From Saprospiraceae bacterium (lineage in GTDB: Bacteria > Bacteroidota > Bacteroidia > Chitinophagales > Saprospiraceae): a stretch of DNA of 53,652 nt. Within the stretch, counting starts at the first letter, position 1. Each line of letters starts with the position of its first letter. The notes below the pieces were generated by a model. That model was not told the origin of the DNA and did no database searches. It saw only the letters and a program-made list of their open reading frames with translations. This document shows positions 16,063 through 24,424 of the stretch, piece by piece. Made by a program: the position numbers and the translations under genes. Location of the stretch: the NCBI GenBank assembly GCA_013360405.1, contig JABWBR010000060.1, forward strand, positions 1 through 53,652, given 5' to 3'.

Positions 16063-16211
16063 CTTAATCAACATACCAGTCACCACCCAATTCCGTAGGT
16101 GTATGCTATCCCCCCGCGTGAGAGGCAAATAAATTTCAATCGGCACGGTTTCATTTTGCGATACATGTGACTTGTTTTCATGTACGCTCTCATCATACAA
16201 CAACTTAAGTT

Positions 16212-19200
16212 ATGAACTGGAAGGTATTACAAACAATGCAACCAGGCAAAAGCCCCCAAATGAGGCTTTTGGCCGGTGTGATTTTCACCTTGTTGTGGTG
16301 CGCTCCGCTAAAAAGCCAGGACGTCATCATGCAGGGTTTTTACTGGAATACGCACCCCGGCGATGTGACCAATACCACTACAGGCGGTATCTGGTGGGAT
16401 ACGCTGGCGCAAATGGCGCCGCAACTGGCCGGAGCGGGATTTCAAACGGTTTGGACGCCCCCGCCCAGCAAAGGTTTTGCGGGCCCTTGGGATATGGGCT
16501 ACGGCCCTTACGACTATTTCGACCTGGGTGAATTTAACAGCAAAGGCACCACGCGCACCCGCCATGGCAGCCGGGCCCAACTCAATGCCATGATAACGGC
16601 CATGCACAACAACGGCCTGAAAGTAATGGCCGACATCGTGCTCAACCACCGCGGCGGCGGCGACGCCCAGGCGCCCTACCAGGTGGGCGGAGGTACCGGC
16701 TACACGGTATTTACTCCACCCAGCGGCCGCATGTTTGGCGGCCCTCAGCATTTCCACCCCAACTTTTTCCACCCCGACCAAAACCCCGATTATCACAACC
16801 CCCTCTTTTTTGAAGATATTTGTTATTTTAACGAAGGCGACGCCTTTCCGCCTACCAATACGAATGGTACGCCGGGTTCCTGGTTTTTCGGCGCGCCCGG
16901 TATTACACAGATCGGTACCATGGGCGACTCGCTCATCATGTGGGGCCGCTGGCTGATGAACGAGGTTGGCTTCGACGAGATTCGCCTCGATGCCGTCAAG
17001 CACATCGAACCCGATTACCTCGCCAAATTTATCGTAGAAACTAAAAACGGTAACCAACCCTATACGCTCGGTGAATTTTTCGACTATAACTCCGGGCCGC
17101 TTTCTTATTATCTCGGTGCGGTAGAGTATTCGGGTAACTCGGGTACCAAGCAGGCGAATATGTCGTTGTACGACTTCCCGCTTCGCGGCGCCTTGCAAGG
17201 CATACTCAATAACGGCAGCGGTTCGTCCGACCTTTATCAGGTACTCGGCACCGCCGGCCTCGTATGGGGCGCCGGTTTTCACGGCTACGACATAGTAACC
17301 TGGCTCGACTCGCACGATACCGACCGCACCGGTTATATAGGCGACGGCGACGGCTGTGACATCCCCTACGGCGGCGCTTGCCTTGAACTCCACACCGAAA
17401 ACGACCACAATCCCATTTTTTCTGACAAAGAAGATATGGGCTACCCCTTCCTGATGGCCGCAGAAGGCCGTCCTATGGTGTTTTGGAAAGACTGGTACTG
17501 GTACGGCTTGTCAAAAAACATTAAATGGCAGATGGCTTTGCGCGAAGCCACCGCTACAGGCACCTCCAACCACATCCAGCAAATGAACGGCGCCTGGTCC
17601 ACTTCTGCGCCTTTCGACGGCGACAACCACGGCGGCAATATGTTTGCCATGCGCCGCAACGGACTCACCAACGGCGCCTCCGACGGCATGGTGCTCGGCC
17701 TCAACGACCACCCTACAAAAACCAATGGCGTGGAAGTCACTACGCCGTTTACCAATAAATATCTCAAGGATTATTCCGATGGGTTTATGTTTGAATCCAG
17801 CTATGCCGGCGGCAATTCAAAAGCGCTGGTAAAAGCCAAAGCGCGCGACTATAGCTGGTATGCGCCTACGGGCCTCTACCCTGCACCGCCAGACGCCGGC
17901 GCCGCCCATTTCCAAATGGACGCCACGCCCGGCGGCTGCCCGCATTTCATCGCCCTTCGCGTTGCCGATGCAGCCAACTTCCTCGTGAACGGCGCACCTA
18001 TTCAAGCCGGCGACCAGATCGCTGTGAAAAACCTCGCCGGACAAGTGGTCGGCATCGGACGCATCGGCCAGGGATTCGCCTGGGACGGTCAACACGACAT
18101 GATCATTGAAGTACTCGGCGCACCTGCTACCAACGGGATGGCCGACAATGAGGTGTTCCGCATTTTTGTATACGACGCCAGTCTGGGTACGGAAAAAGAA
18201 GTAGGCTCGCTCGACTATGCTTCCTCAGGAGTAGCATTTGCTTTCCTTCCCGACAGGCCTCAGTCGCCCAACCGCAGCGGCAGCGTAAGCGCTACGACCA
18301 ATGCAGGTGGCGCCTTCGACTGCAACGGCATCTCGCTGCTACTCGGCTTCGATACCGACGGCTGCTCTATCTATGCAATTACTGCCGGCGAGGCCGGCGA
18401 TTGCACCCCGGAAACAAATACCTTTTCACAACAAGTCATTGTATATTATGTCAACCAGCCCCTTTCGGGACAATTGGTGGTGAATGGCATTAATTATCCC
18501 ATCACCGGCAACCCGCAAACCATCACCTTAACAGGCCTGCTGGCCGACGGCGTACCTGTGGATGTCAATGCCAATTTTTCAGCAGACCCCGGCTGCGCAT
18601 TCTCCGCCACCGGCGTATTTACCGCGCTGCCTTCCTGTATCACGTTTTTCGATTGCGGTACGAGCATTGCTTCGGCAACCGTTTATGACGACGGCTGGCA
18701 AAGCGGCGACGACGACGGTGACGGTTTCGGCGGCTGGCAGCTTAGCACCACTGGAGGTGGAGCCGGGCATTTTGTGTATACCTCTACGCAAAACGGCGAC
18801 GGCGACTCCAACAGCGACGGCGATATCGATACCGGCAGCGATGCCTGGGGGATGTACGGCAACTCAGGTCACGTTTCCAACGCTGTGCGCCCCTTCGATA
18901 CGCCGCTAACGCCCGGCTCAACTTTTTTCATAAAAATGGATAACGGCTGGATCGAATCCGGCGGCTCGGTGGGCTTCGGCCTTCGCGACGCTTCGGGCAA
19001 CAACCGCATGGAGTTTTATTTCCGTGCAGGCCAGGCCAATTACAAAGTCAATGACAACGCAGGTGAAACAGATACCGGCCTCGGCTTCACCGATGAAGGC
19101 CTGCATATTGAATTTACGCTCCTTACCAACACGACCTACGAACTCGTAGTGACCCGCCTCACCGGCGGCAGCTATACCCACACCGGCACACTAATGAACC

Positions 19201-22200
19201 CCGGCGGCGGCCAACCCATCGCCCAGGTGCGCCTGTTTAATGCCAATGCAGGCTTCGACAGCCCTCGCAATGCCTATTTCAATAACCTCGAAGTATGCGT
19301 GCCGGTCAACCCCTGTTCGATTTCTGCAGTAAGCGCCGGCGTGCAAGACGAATGCGATCCTGAAACTAATGAATATACCCAACAAGTAACGGTTACGTTC
19401 CAAAATGCGCCGCCGGTGGGACAATTGGTCGTCAACGGCCAGTATTTTGACATCGGCGCCAGTCCGCAAACGGTAACGCTCACCGGCCTCATCTCCGATG
19501 GACAGCCGGTAGACGTGACGGCCTATTTCTCAGCCGTGCCCACTTGTATATATACGGAAGAAGAACTATTCACCGCACCGCCTTCCTGCCTGCCTTGCGA
19601 TATCCTGTCGGTAAGCGCCGGCGCACAGTCGGCTTGCGAAAACGATACCTACAGCCAACAGATCACGGTAACCTACGAAAATCCGCCCGCCGGAGGTACG
19701 TTGATTGTCAATGGTTTCCAATTTGCCATATCAGGAAGTCCGCAAACGGTAGAGGTCACCGGACTGATAGCAGACGGCAACCCGGTCAATGTGAGCGTCG
19801 CCTTTAGCGATGCTGAAAATTGCGCTTACTTTGCGGAAGCCCTGTTTACCGCCCCCGAACCCTGCCCGCCCTGCGATATTATATCGGTAAGTGCCGGCGT
19901 ACAGACAGGCTGCGCGGCGCAGACCAACTCGTATACGCAAGCATTGACGATTACATATACCATCGACAATCCCAGCGGGTTTCTGATCGTCAACGGGCAG
20001 TACTACCCCATCACCGGAAGTCCGCAGACAATCATTCTGGCCGGTTTGAATGCCAACGGCGCCCCGGTGAATGTGTCGGTGTCATACAGTGAAGATCCCG
20101 ATTGCGCGTATTATGCCGAAGCCCTGTTTACCGCTCCGGCAGGCTGTGTCGACGAAGGCCAGTGCCAGAGCGACGCAGCAGCAGCCGGGGTTTATAACGA
20201 TGGGTGGACCAGCGGCGATAATTCCGGCGCCGGTTTCGGCCCCTGGCAGCTAAGTACTTCCGGGCCCAATGCAGGCCACTTTGTATACACCTCCACCCAA
20301 AACGGCGACGGCGACTCCAATGGCGACGGCGATATTGATACGGCCAACGAAGCCTGGGGTATTGATACGGCCAACGAAGCCTGGGGTTTGTACGCCAATT
20401 CGGGTAATGTATCAAATGCAGTGCGGCCTTTTGCCCTGCCGATGGCTGTAGGAGACCTGCTGAACTTCCGCCTCGACAACGGCTGGATTGAAAATGGAGG
20501 CACCGTAGGCTTCGGCATCCAAAATGCTGCAGGTCAGAACTTGCTGGAGTTTTATTTTGCGGGCGGCAACCCCAATTATTTTGTCAACGACGGCAACGGC
20601 GCCCACACCACGGCCATAGGTTTTACCGATGAGGGATTGGCTGTTAGTTTTATTTTAATAAATAATACGACTTACGAATTATACGTAACCCGCCTCAGCG
20701 ACAATTTTAGCCAGGTCTTCAGCGGCCCGCTGATGAGCGGCGGCGGCAACCAGATTCCTGCGCGTATCCGCTTTTTCAACGCCAATGCCGGCTTTAGCTC
20801 CGAGCGCAATGCGTATGTGAATAGCTTGTCGCTGTGCCGACTGTGTACCGAGGCGCCGAGTATTTCTTGTGAGGGAATAACGGTTTTCCTCAATCCTACT
20901 ACCAACACGGTTACGGTCAATGCCGGCGAACTGGCGGAAGCTACAGGCTGCGGTCCATTTACCTACCTGGCCAACGGTCAGCCCAGCCTTACATTCGACT
21001 GTGACGACCTCGGCCCCCATCAGTTGGTAGTGACCGCCGAAGATATCAATGAGCAAATGGCACAATGCACGGCCACCCTCATCGTAGCCGAAAACGTGCC
21101 GCCTACCGTCAACTGCAAACCAGCCACGGTATACCTCAATAGCATGGGTCAGGCTACCTTGCTGCCCGGCGATGTATTCCTCAACGGCAGCGACAACTGC
21201 GGAAACGTGACTCCCCAGTCGGTTAGCCCCAATACGTTTACCTGTGCAAATATCGGCAACAATAGCGTAACCCTTACCGTAGTAGACGGTTACGCCAATA
21301 CCGCTACTTGTACTGCCACGGTTACGGTAGCAGACCAAATTCTGCCCGGCATTACACCGCCTGCCACCGCCACCGTTTACCGCGGCGCCGGCTGCAGCTA
21401 CAACGCAGCCCCCTCTATCACAGGTTATCCAACCGTAAACGACAACTGCGGGAACAACCTTACGCCGGGATATACCGACGAGATAGCAAACGGCAACTGC
21501 GCGGGAGCATTGGTCATCACGCGCACCTGGACCGTCAACGACGGCAACGGCAACAGCGCTTCGGCTGTGCAAACGATAAACGTAATAGATCAGACAGCGC
21601 CCTCGTTTAACACGGCGCCGTCCAACTCATCGGCGGCCTGCGGCAACCACACCGCCCTCAACTTATGGCTGGCCAACCGTGGCGGCGCCATTGCCGTCGA
21701 CAATTGCTCGGGGGTAAGCTGGCAAACGCCGCAACTCATCAACTCTACCGACGGCTGCGGCAATACGGTTTGCTATACCTACAGCTTTACGGCTGTCGAC
21801 GCCTGCCAAAATGCAGCCGGCGCCACTGCCACATTCTGCTTCACCGACAATACGCCTCCTACGCTGGTATGCAGAAATTCGACGGTATACGTGAGCTCAA
21901 CAGGCGTATATACGCTTCAAACCAACGACGTGCTCGATATTGAAGGCAGCTACGACAATTGCGGCAGCTACCAGGTTACTCAAATCCAGCCGGCCACAGT
22001 GGGCTGTGCGCAAGTGGGAACTACGATTCCCGCAGTTGTTACTGTGGTTGACGAATGCGGCAATCCGGCAACTTGCACGGCACAGATCACTGTAGCGGAA
22101 GATCCCTCCTTGCCGGCGCCCTGGCAACAAGGCATCGCAGGAGCTACTTCGGGATCGGCGACTTATTCCGGATGCGCCAACAACGGCGCCTTCTATTTGA

Positions 22201-22967
22201 GTGCCGACGGATTCAGCACACCTACACAAGACGCCCACAATACCGTATACCGCACTCTTTGCGGCAATGGTTCTATTACAACGCGGGTAGCAGGCTTGAG
22301 CAGTACAGGTGGTTTCGCCGGCGTCTTCATGCGCGAAAGCCTGTTGCCAGGTTCGAAAAAAGTGGCCTTGAGAACCCAACTTCTCACCTTTGTGCATCGC
22401 GATGTGCGCCAGGCAACCAACGGGCCGGTAAACACCCAGCAATTCCCCGTAATACAAGGCCCACAATGGCTTCGCATCAACAGGAACGGCAATGTCTTTA
22501 CGTTCTATACCTCGCTTGACGGTGTAATGTGGACGCTGAGGGGCACAACCGGCGCTGTCCTGTCAAATTGTCTGCTGGTGGGGGTTTTTGTAGAAAGTAT
22601 TAACGTGAATACCGACACCTACGCTTCATTTGACAATGTGAGCGTGAGTGGCGGCGGCGGCGCTTTGGCAGCGCCCGGCGACTCAAATCCTCAAATCCTC
22701 GAATCCTCAATAGTGGAACCAGCCCTGGAAATTTTCCCCAACCCCACCAACGGACAAGTGCAGTTGAAATGGGACGGTGTGGTAGATCGCCAGGTTAGTA
22801 TCCGCGTGTTTAACAGTACCGGTCAACTTGTACTGGCAAGGGACATCGACAAGGTTGAAAATGCAATTGAGACGCTTGATTTATCGGCCATGACGCCAGG
22901 CATTTACCTGGTGCACGTGCTGGCCGACGGGTGGAAGCCCGCAACGAGGCGAGTGGTAGTTCAGTGA
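16212..22967 (+). CDS. Multidomain T9SS-secreted alpha-amylase, GH13
   Basis: The 2251-residue protein starts with a signal peptide ending near LKSQD; an internal ATG at 16260 is an equally plausible start. Residues about 37-555 are a GH13 amylase with all four conserved regions: DIVLNH (141-146), RLDAVKH (258-264, nucleophile D260), GEF (acid/base E288) and SHD (H368, D369). Then come a beta-rich domain, four repeats of about 90 residues (CxIxxVSAG, xVVNGxxxxI, SPQTVxLTGL; about 718-810, 1035-1126, 1128-1218, 1221-1311), two copies of a sandwich domain (YDDGWxSGD, HFVYTSTQNGDGDSN; about 813-1033, 1316-1543), HYR-like modules (1546-1963), a DUF1349-like domain (1966-2153) and a type A T9SS sorting domain (FPNPTNGQVQLKW ... 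MTPGIYLVHV). It should hydrolyse starch-like alpha-glucans at the cell surface. A 27-bp in-frame duplication lies in the second sandwich domain. Confidence 0.93.
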   Translation: MNWKVLQTMQPGKSPQMRLLAGVIFTLLWCAPLKSQDVIMQGFYWNTHPGDVTNTTTGGIWWDTLAQMAPQLAGAGFQTVWTPPPSKGFAGPWDMGYGPYDYFDLGEFNSKGTTRTRHGSRAQLNAMITAMHNNGLKVMADIVLNHRGGGDAQAPYQVGGGTGYTVFTPPSGRMFGGPQHFHPNFFHPDQNPDYHNPLFFEDICYFNEGDAFPPTNTNGTPGSWFFGAPGITQIGTMGDSLIMWGRWLMNEVGFDEIRLDAVKHIEPDYLAKFIVETKNGNQPYTLGEFFDYNSGPLSYYLGAVEYSGNSGTKQANMSLYDFPLRGALQGILNNGSGSSDLYQVLGTAGLVWGAGFHGYDIVTWLDSHDTDRTGYIGDGDGCDIPYGGACLELHTENDHNPIFSDKEDMGYPFLMAAEGRPMVFWKDWYWYGLSKNIKWQMALREATATGTSNHIQQMNGAWSTSAPFDGDNHGGNMFAMRRNGLTNGASDGMVLGLNDHPTKTNGVEVTTPFTNKYLKDYSDGFMFESSYAGGNSKALVKAKARDYSWYAPTGLYPAPPDAGAAHFQMDATPGGCPHFIALRVADAANFLVNGAPIQAGDQIAVKNLAGQVVGIGRIGQGFAWDGQHDMIIEVLGAPATNGMADNEVFRIFVYDASLGTEKEVGSLDYASSGVAFAFLPDRPQSPNRSGSVSATTNAGGAFDCNGISLLLGFDTDGCSIYAITAGEAGDCTPETNTFSQQVIVYYVNQPLSGQLVVNGINYPITGNPQTITLTGLLADGVPVDVNANFSADPGCAFSATGVFTALPSCITFFDCGTSIASATVYDDGWQSGDDDGDGFGGWQLSTTGGGAGHFVYTSTQNGDGDSNSDGDIDTGSDAWGMYGNSGHVSNAVRPFDTPLTPGSTFFIKMDNGWIESGGSVGFGLRDASGNNRMEFYFRAGQANYKVNDNAGETDTGLGFTDEGLHIEFTLLTNTTYELVVTRLTGGSYTHTGTLMNPGGGQPIAQVRLFNANAGFDSPRNAYFNNLEVCVPVNPCSISAVSAGVQDECDPETNEYTQQVTVTFQNAPPVGQLVVNGQYFDIGASPQTVTLTGLISDGQPVDVTAYFSAVPTCIYTEEELFTAPPSCLPCDILSVSAGAQSACENDTYSQQITVTYENPPAGGTLIVNGFQFAISGSPQTVEVTGLIADGNPVNVSVAFSDAENCAYFAEALFTAPEPCPPCDIISVSAGVQTGCAAQTNSYTQALTITYTIDNPSGFLIVNGQYYPITGSPQTIILAGLNANGAPVNVSVSYSEDPDCAYYAEALFTAPAGCVDEGQCQSDAAAAGVYNDGWTSGDNSGAGFGPWQLSTSGPNAGHFVYTSTQNGDGDSNGDGDIDTANEAWGIDTANEAWGLYANSGNVSNAVRPFALPMAVGDLLNFRLDNGWIENGGTVGFGIQNAAGQNLLEFYFAGGNPNYFVNDGNGAHTTAIGFTDEGLAVSFILINNTTYELYVTRLSDNFSQVFSGPLMSGGGNQIPARIRFFNANAGFSSERNAYVNSLSLCRLCTEAPSISCEGITVFLNPTTNTVTVNAGELAEATGCGPFTYLANGQPSLTFDCDDLGPHQLVVTAEDINEQMAQCTATLIVAENVPPTVNCKPATVYLNSMGQATLLPGDVFLNGSDNCGNVTPQSVSPNTFTCANIGNNSVTLTVVDGYANTATCTATVTVADQILPGITPPATATVYRGAGCSYNAAPSITGYPTVNDNCGNNLTPGYTDEIANGNCAGALVITRTWTVNDGNGNSASAVQTINVIDQTAPSFNTAPSNSSAACGNHTALNLWLANRGGAIAVDNCSGVSWQTPQLINSTDGCGNTVCYTYSFTAVDACQNAAGATATFCFTDNTPPTLVCRNSTVYVSSTGVYTLQTNDVLDIEGSYDNCGSYQVTQIQPATVGCAQVGTTIPAVVTVVDECGNPATCTAQITVAEDPSLPAPWQQGIAGATSGSATYSGCANNGAFYLSADGFSTPTQDAHNTVYRTLCGNGSITTRVAGLSSTGGFAGVFMRESLLPGSKKVALRTQLLTFVHRDVRQATNGPVNTQQFPVIQGPQWLRINRNGNVFTFYTSLDGVMWTLRGTTGAVLSNCLLVGVFVESINVNTDTYASFDNVSVSGGGGALAAPGDSNPQILESSIVEPALEIFPNPTNGQVQLKWDGVVDRQVSIRVFNSTGQLVLARDIDKVENAIETLDLSAMTPGIYLVHVLADGWKPATRRVVVQ
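20334..20387 (+). repeat. Perfect 27-bp tandem duplication inside the amylase gene
   Basis: The 27-base unit starting ATTGATACGGCCAACG occurs twice back to back (20334-20360 and 20361-20387) without a mismatch, duplicating the nonapeptide IDTANEAWG. The paralogous first sandwich domain of the same protein has a single copy (IDTGSDAWG), so this is an insertion. Confidence 0.95.
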
Positions 22968-22976
22968 TTGAGGGTA

Positions 22977-23043
22977 GGAGTGTGAGAGGGAGTGAGTTTT
23001 CAATGCTCCCTCACTCCCTCTCTCCCACACGCTCTCCCTCTTT
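22977..23043. repeat. GAGGGAGTGAG / CTCACTCCCTC inverted low-complexity repeat
   Basis: GAGAGGGAGTGAG (22984-22996) pairs perfectly with CTCACTCCCTCTC (23010-23022) around a 13-base loop, followed by more CT-rich sequence. It lies after the amylase stop and before the strong terminator. Confidence 0.85.
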
Positions 23044-23080
23044 CCCGTGCTGCGGTGGCCATATCGGTTGCCCCAACAAA

Positions 23081-23117
23081 GAGGCCGCCTCAGCGATCTG
23101 CTGAGGCGGCCTCTTTT
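23081..23117. terminator. Strong bidirectional intrinsic terminator
   Basis: GAGGCCGCCTCAGC (23081-23094) pairs perfectly with GCTGAGGCGGCCTC (23100-23113) around loop GATCT and is followed by TTTT. On the other strand the stem is followed by TTTGTT. It separates the convergent amylase and double-glycine peptide genes. Confidence 0.95.
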
Positions 23118-23150
23118 GCGGGGGGGAATTTATGAAAAACTCGTGGGCTG

Positions 23151-23300
23151 CTACTGCGGCACAATGCCACCACAGCCGCTACCTCCCTTCTTGTCATCTT
23201 TTTTGCCTTTTTTACCCCCAATGATCTTATCCATATCTTTATCCTTGAGGGTTTTGAGATCGTTTTTAAGATCTTCAAGGCTTTTTTTGGATTTTCCCAT
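23151..23300 (-). CDS. Small double-glycine-leader peptide, bacteriocin/RiPP-precursor-like
   Basis: The 49-residue peptide from the ATG at 23300 begins MGKSKKSLEDLKNDLK, continues with TLKDKDMDKIIGG, and ends KKGKKDDKKGGSGCGGIVPQ. The amphipathic leader with spaced Leu, Asp/Glu and Met residues ending in GG resembles the double-glycine leaders of Bacteroidota natural-product or bacteriocin-like precursors, which are cut after GG by peptidase-containing ABC exporters. The proposed core of 20 residues is very basic, has one Cys and ends in a Gly/Pro-rich tail. The frame could open at 23393, but those 31 extra residues do not look like a leader. The nearest gene on the same strand is a LytTR regulator 194 bp upstream. 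No exporter or modifying enzyme is in the window, so processing is inferred. Confidence 0.6.
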   Translation of the reverse strand: MGKSKKSLEDLKNDLKTLKDKDMDKIIGGKKGKKDDKKGGSGCGGIVPQ

Positions 23301-23494
23301 AGCTAACGGATTTTGGGAATGAACCAACAAGAACTCACTCAATCTAGACGTAAAGGTACGAATTAATCCCAAGCGGGTTAGCGCCTGAGTCACATATTTT
23401 TAATTCGCATAACAAGCAAACTACCCGATACTGTCCGAGGAAGGGAGGGACAACGGTCAGGAAATGGGGGCTGCCTTGTACTACAGGATTGGCG

Positions 23495-24265
23495 TTACCA
23501 CCCCTCCTGCATCTGTCGCATTTGCTCCATAAACACCATAAAAGCGGGGCGTCGGCGGCGCGATACTTCGATCTTGATGCCGTCGTCCATAATGAGATAA
23601 CCGCCGTCGCCTTTGACAAACTTCCTCATGTAGTTGAGGTTGATCACGTGGCGTTTGTGCACGCGATAGAAGTTGAAAGGCGCCAGCAGGTCTTCATACG
23701 ACTTGATGGTTTTTGAAGCGGTAATTCTGTCGCCGGTAGTGAGGTAGATATGGGTATAGTTGTCTTCGGCCTCGAAGCGCACGATGTCTTTGATATTAAC
23801 AAAGTAGATGCCGTCGAGGGCGGAGATACTCATCTTGGTGAAGGCGTTGGGGTTGTTGTAGTAGGCGTTGAAGACGTCGAGACGCTTCTCGGTCTGGCTC
23901 TCCCGACGCGGGCGTATGCGCGCCACGGACTCTACCAGCGCGTCGGGGTCGATGGGTTTTAAGATAAAGCCGATAGAGCTGTATTGGCAGGCTTTGACGG
24001 CGAAGTCTTCGTAAGCCGTCACAAAGATGATATCGAAATCGATGGGGCGGATTTGGTTGAGCAGTTGGAATACCTGGCCATCGGGCAGGTTGATATCGAG
24101 AAAAGCGACGTCGGGTTTGACAGCCTGATCGACCAGGAGGTCAACGCCATCTTCTACGGAGCCGGCAGTGCCGATAATTTCGATTTCTTCGCAGTGTTCT
24201 GCCAACAGGTTTTTCAGGTTGTTGAGCCCATTTATTTCGTCCTCAATGATAATGGCTTTAATCAC
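23495..24265 (-). CDS. LytTR-family response regulator
   Basis: The 256-residue protein has a receiver domain (about 1-125) with acidic pocket E8/D9, phospho-acceptor D57 (VAFLDINLPDG), T83 (FVTAYED) and K103 (LKPID), then a LytTR DNA-binding domain (about 150-250, with DIVRFEAEDNYTHIYLTTG and FYRVHKRHVINLNYMRKF). Such AgrA/LytR-type regulators pair with membrane histidine kinases of the LytS/YehU type in Bacteroidota; no kinase is adjacent, so the partner is elsewhere. The gene is followed by the double-glycine peptide gene on the same strand; peptide secretion loci in other bacteria are often LytTR controlled, but a link here is speculation. A -7-like TAGCTTTG lies 64-71 bases upstream of the start. 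Confidence 0.93.
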   Translation of the reverse strand: MIKAIIIEDEINGLNNLKNLLAEHCEEIEIIGTAGSVEDGVDLLVDQAVKPDVAFLDINLPDGQVFQLLNQIRPIDFDIIFVTAYEDFAVKACQYSSIGFILKPIDPDALVESVARIRPRRESQTEKRLDVFNAYYNNPNAFTKMSISALDGIYFVNIKDIVRFEAEDNYTHIYLTTGDRITASKTIKSYEDLLAPFNFYRVHKRHVINLNYMRKFVKGDGGYLIMDDGIKIEVSRRRRPAFMVFMEQMRQMQEGW

Positions 24266-24328
24266 GTGAGATCAGGTTTAGTTATTTTATAAAGAGAATC
24301 TCGATTTACTGTGCCGATAGCATCCGAG

Positions 24329-24336
24329 CAAAGCTA
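24329..24336 (-). promoter_or_regulatory. Possible -7 element of the LytTR gene
   Basis: TAGCTTTG on the minus strand matches TAnnTTTG. The -33 region (TTCT at a 19-base spacer) is poor. The leader would be about 55 bases. Confidence 0.4.
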
Positions 24337-24424
24337 ATGTAAAATGCTCATTTTGAGAAATTAAATTTAAGCGCGGCGGCTCTCAATTTTGCAACGGTCG
24401 TTTTTAAAAGGTACAGGTTATGAA

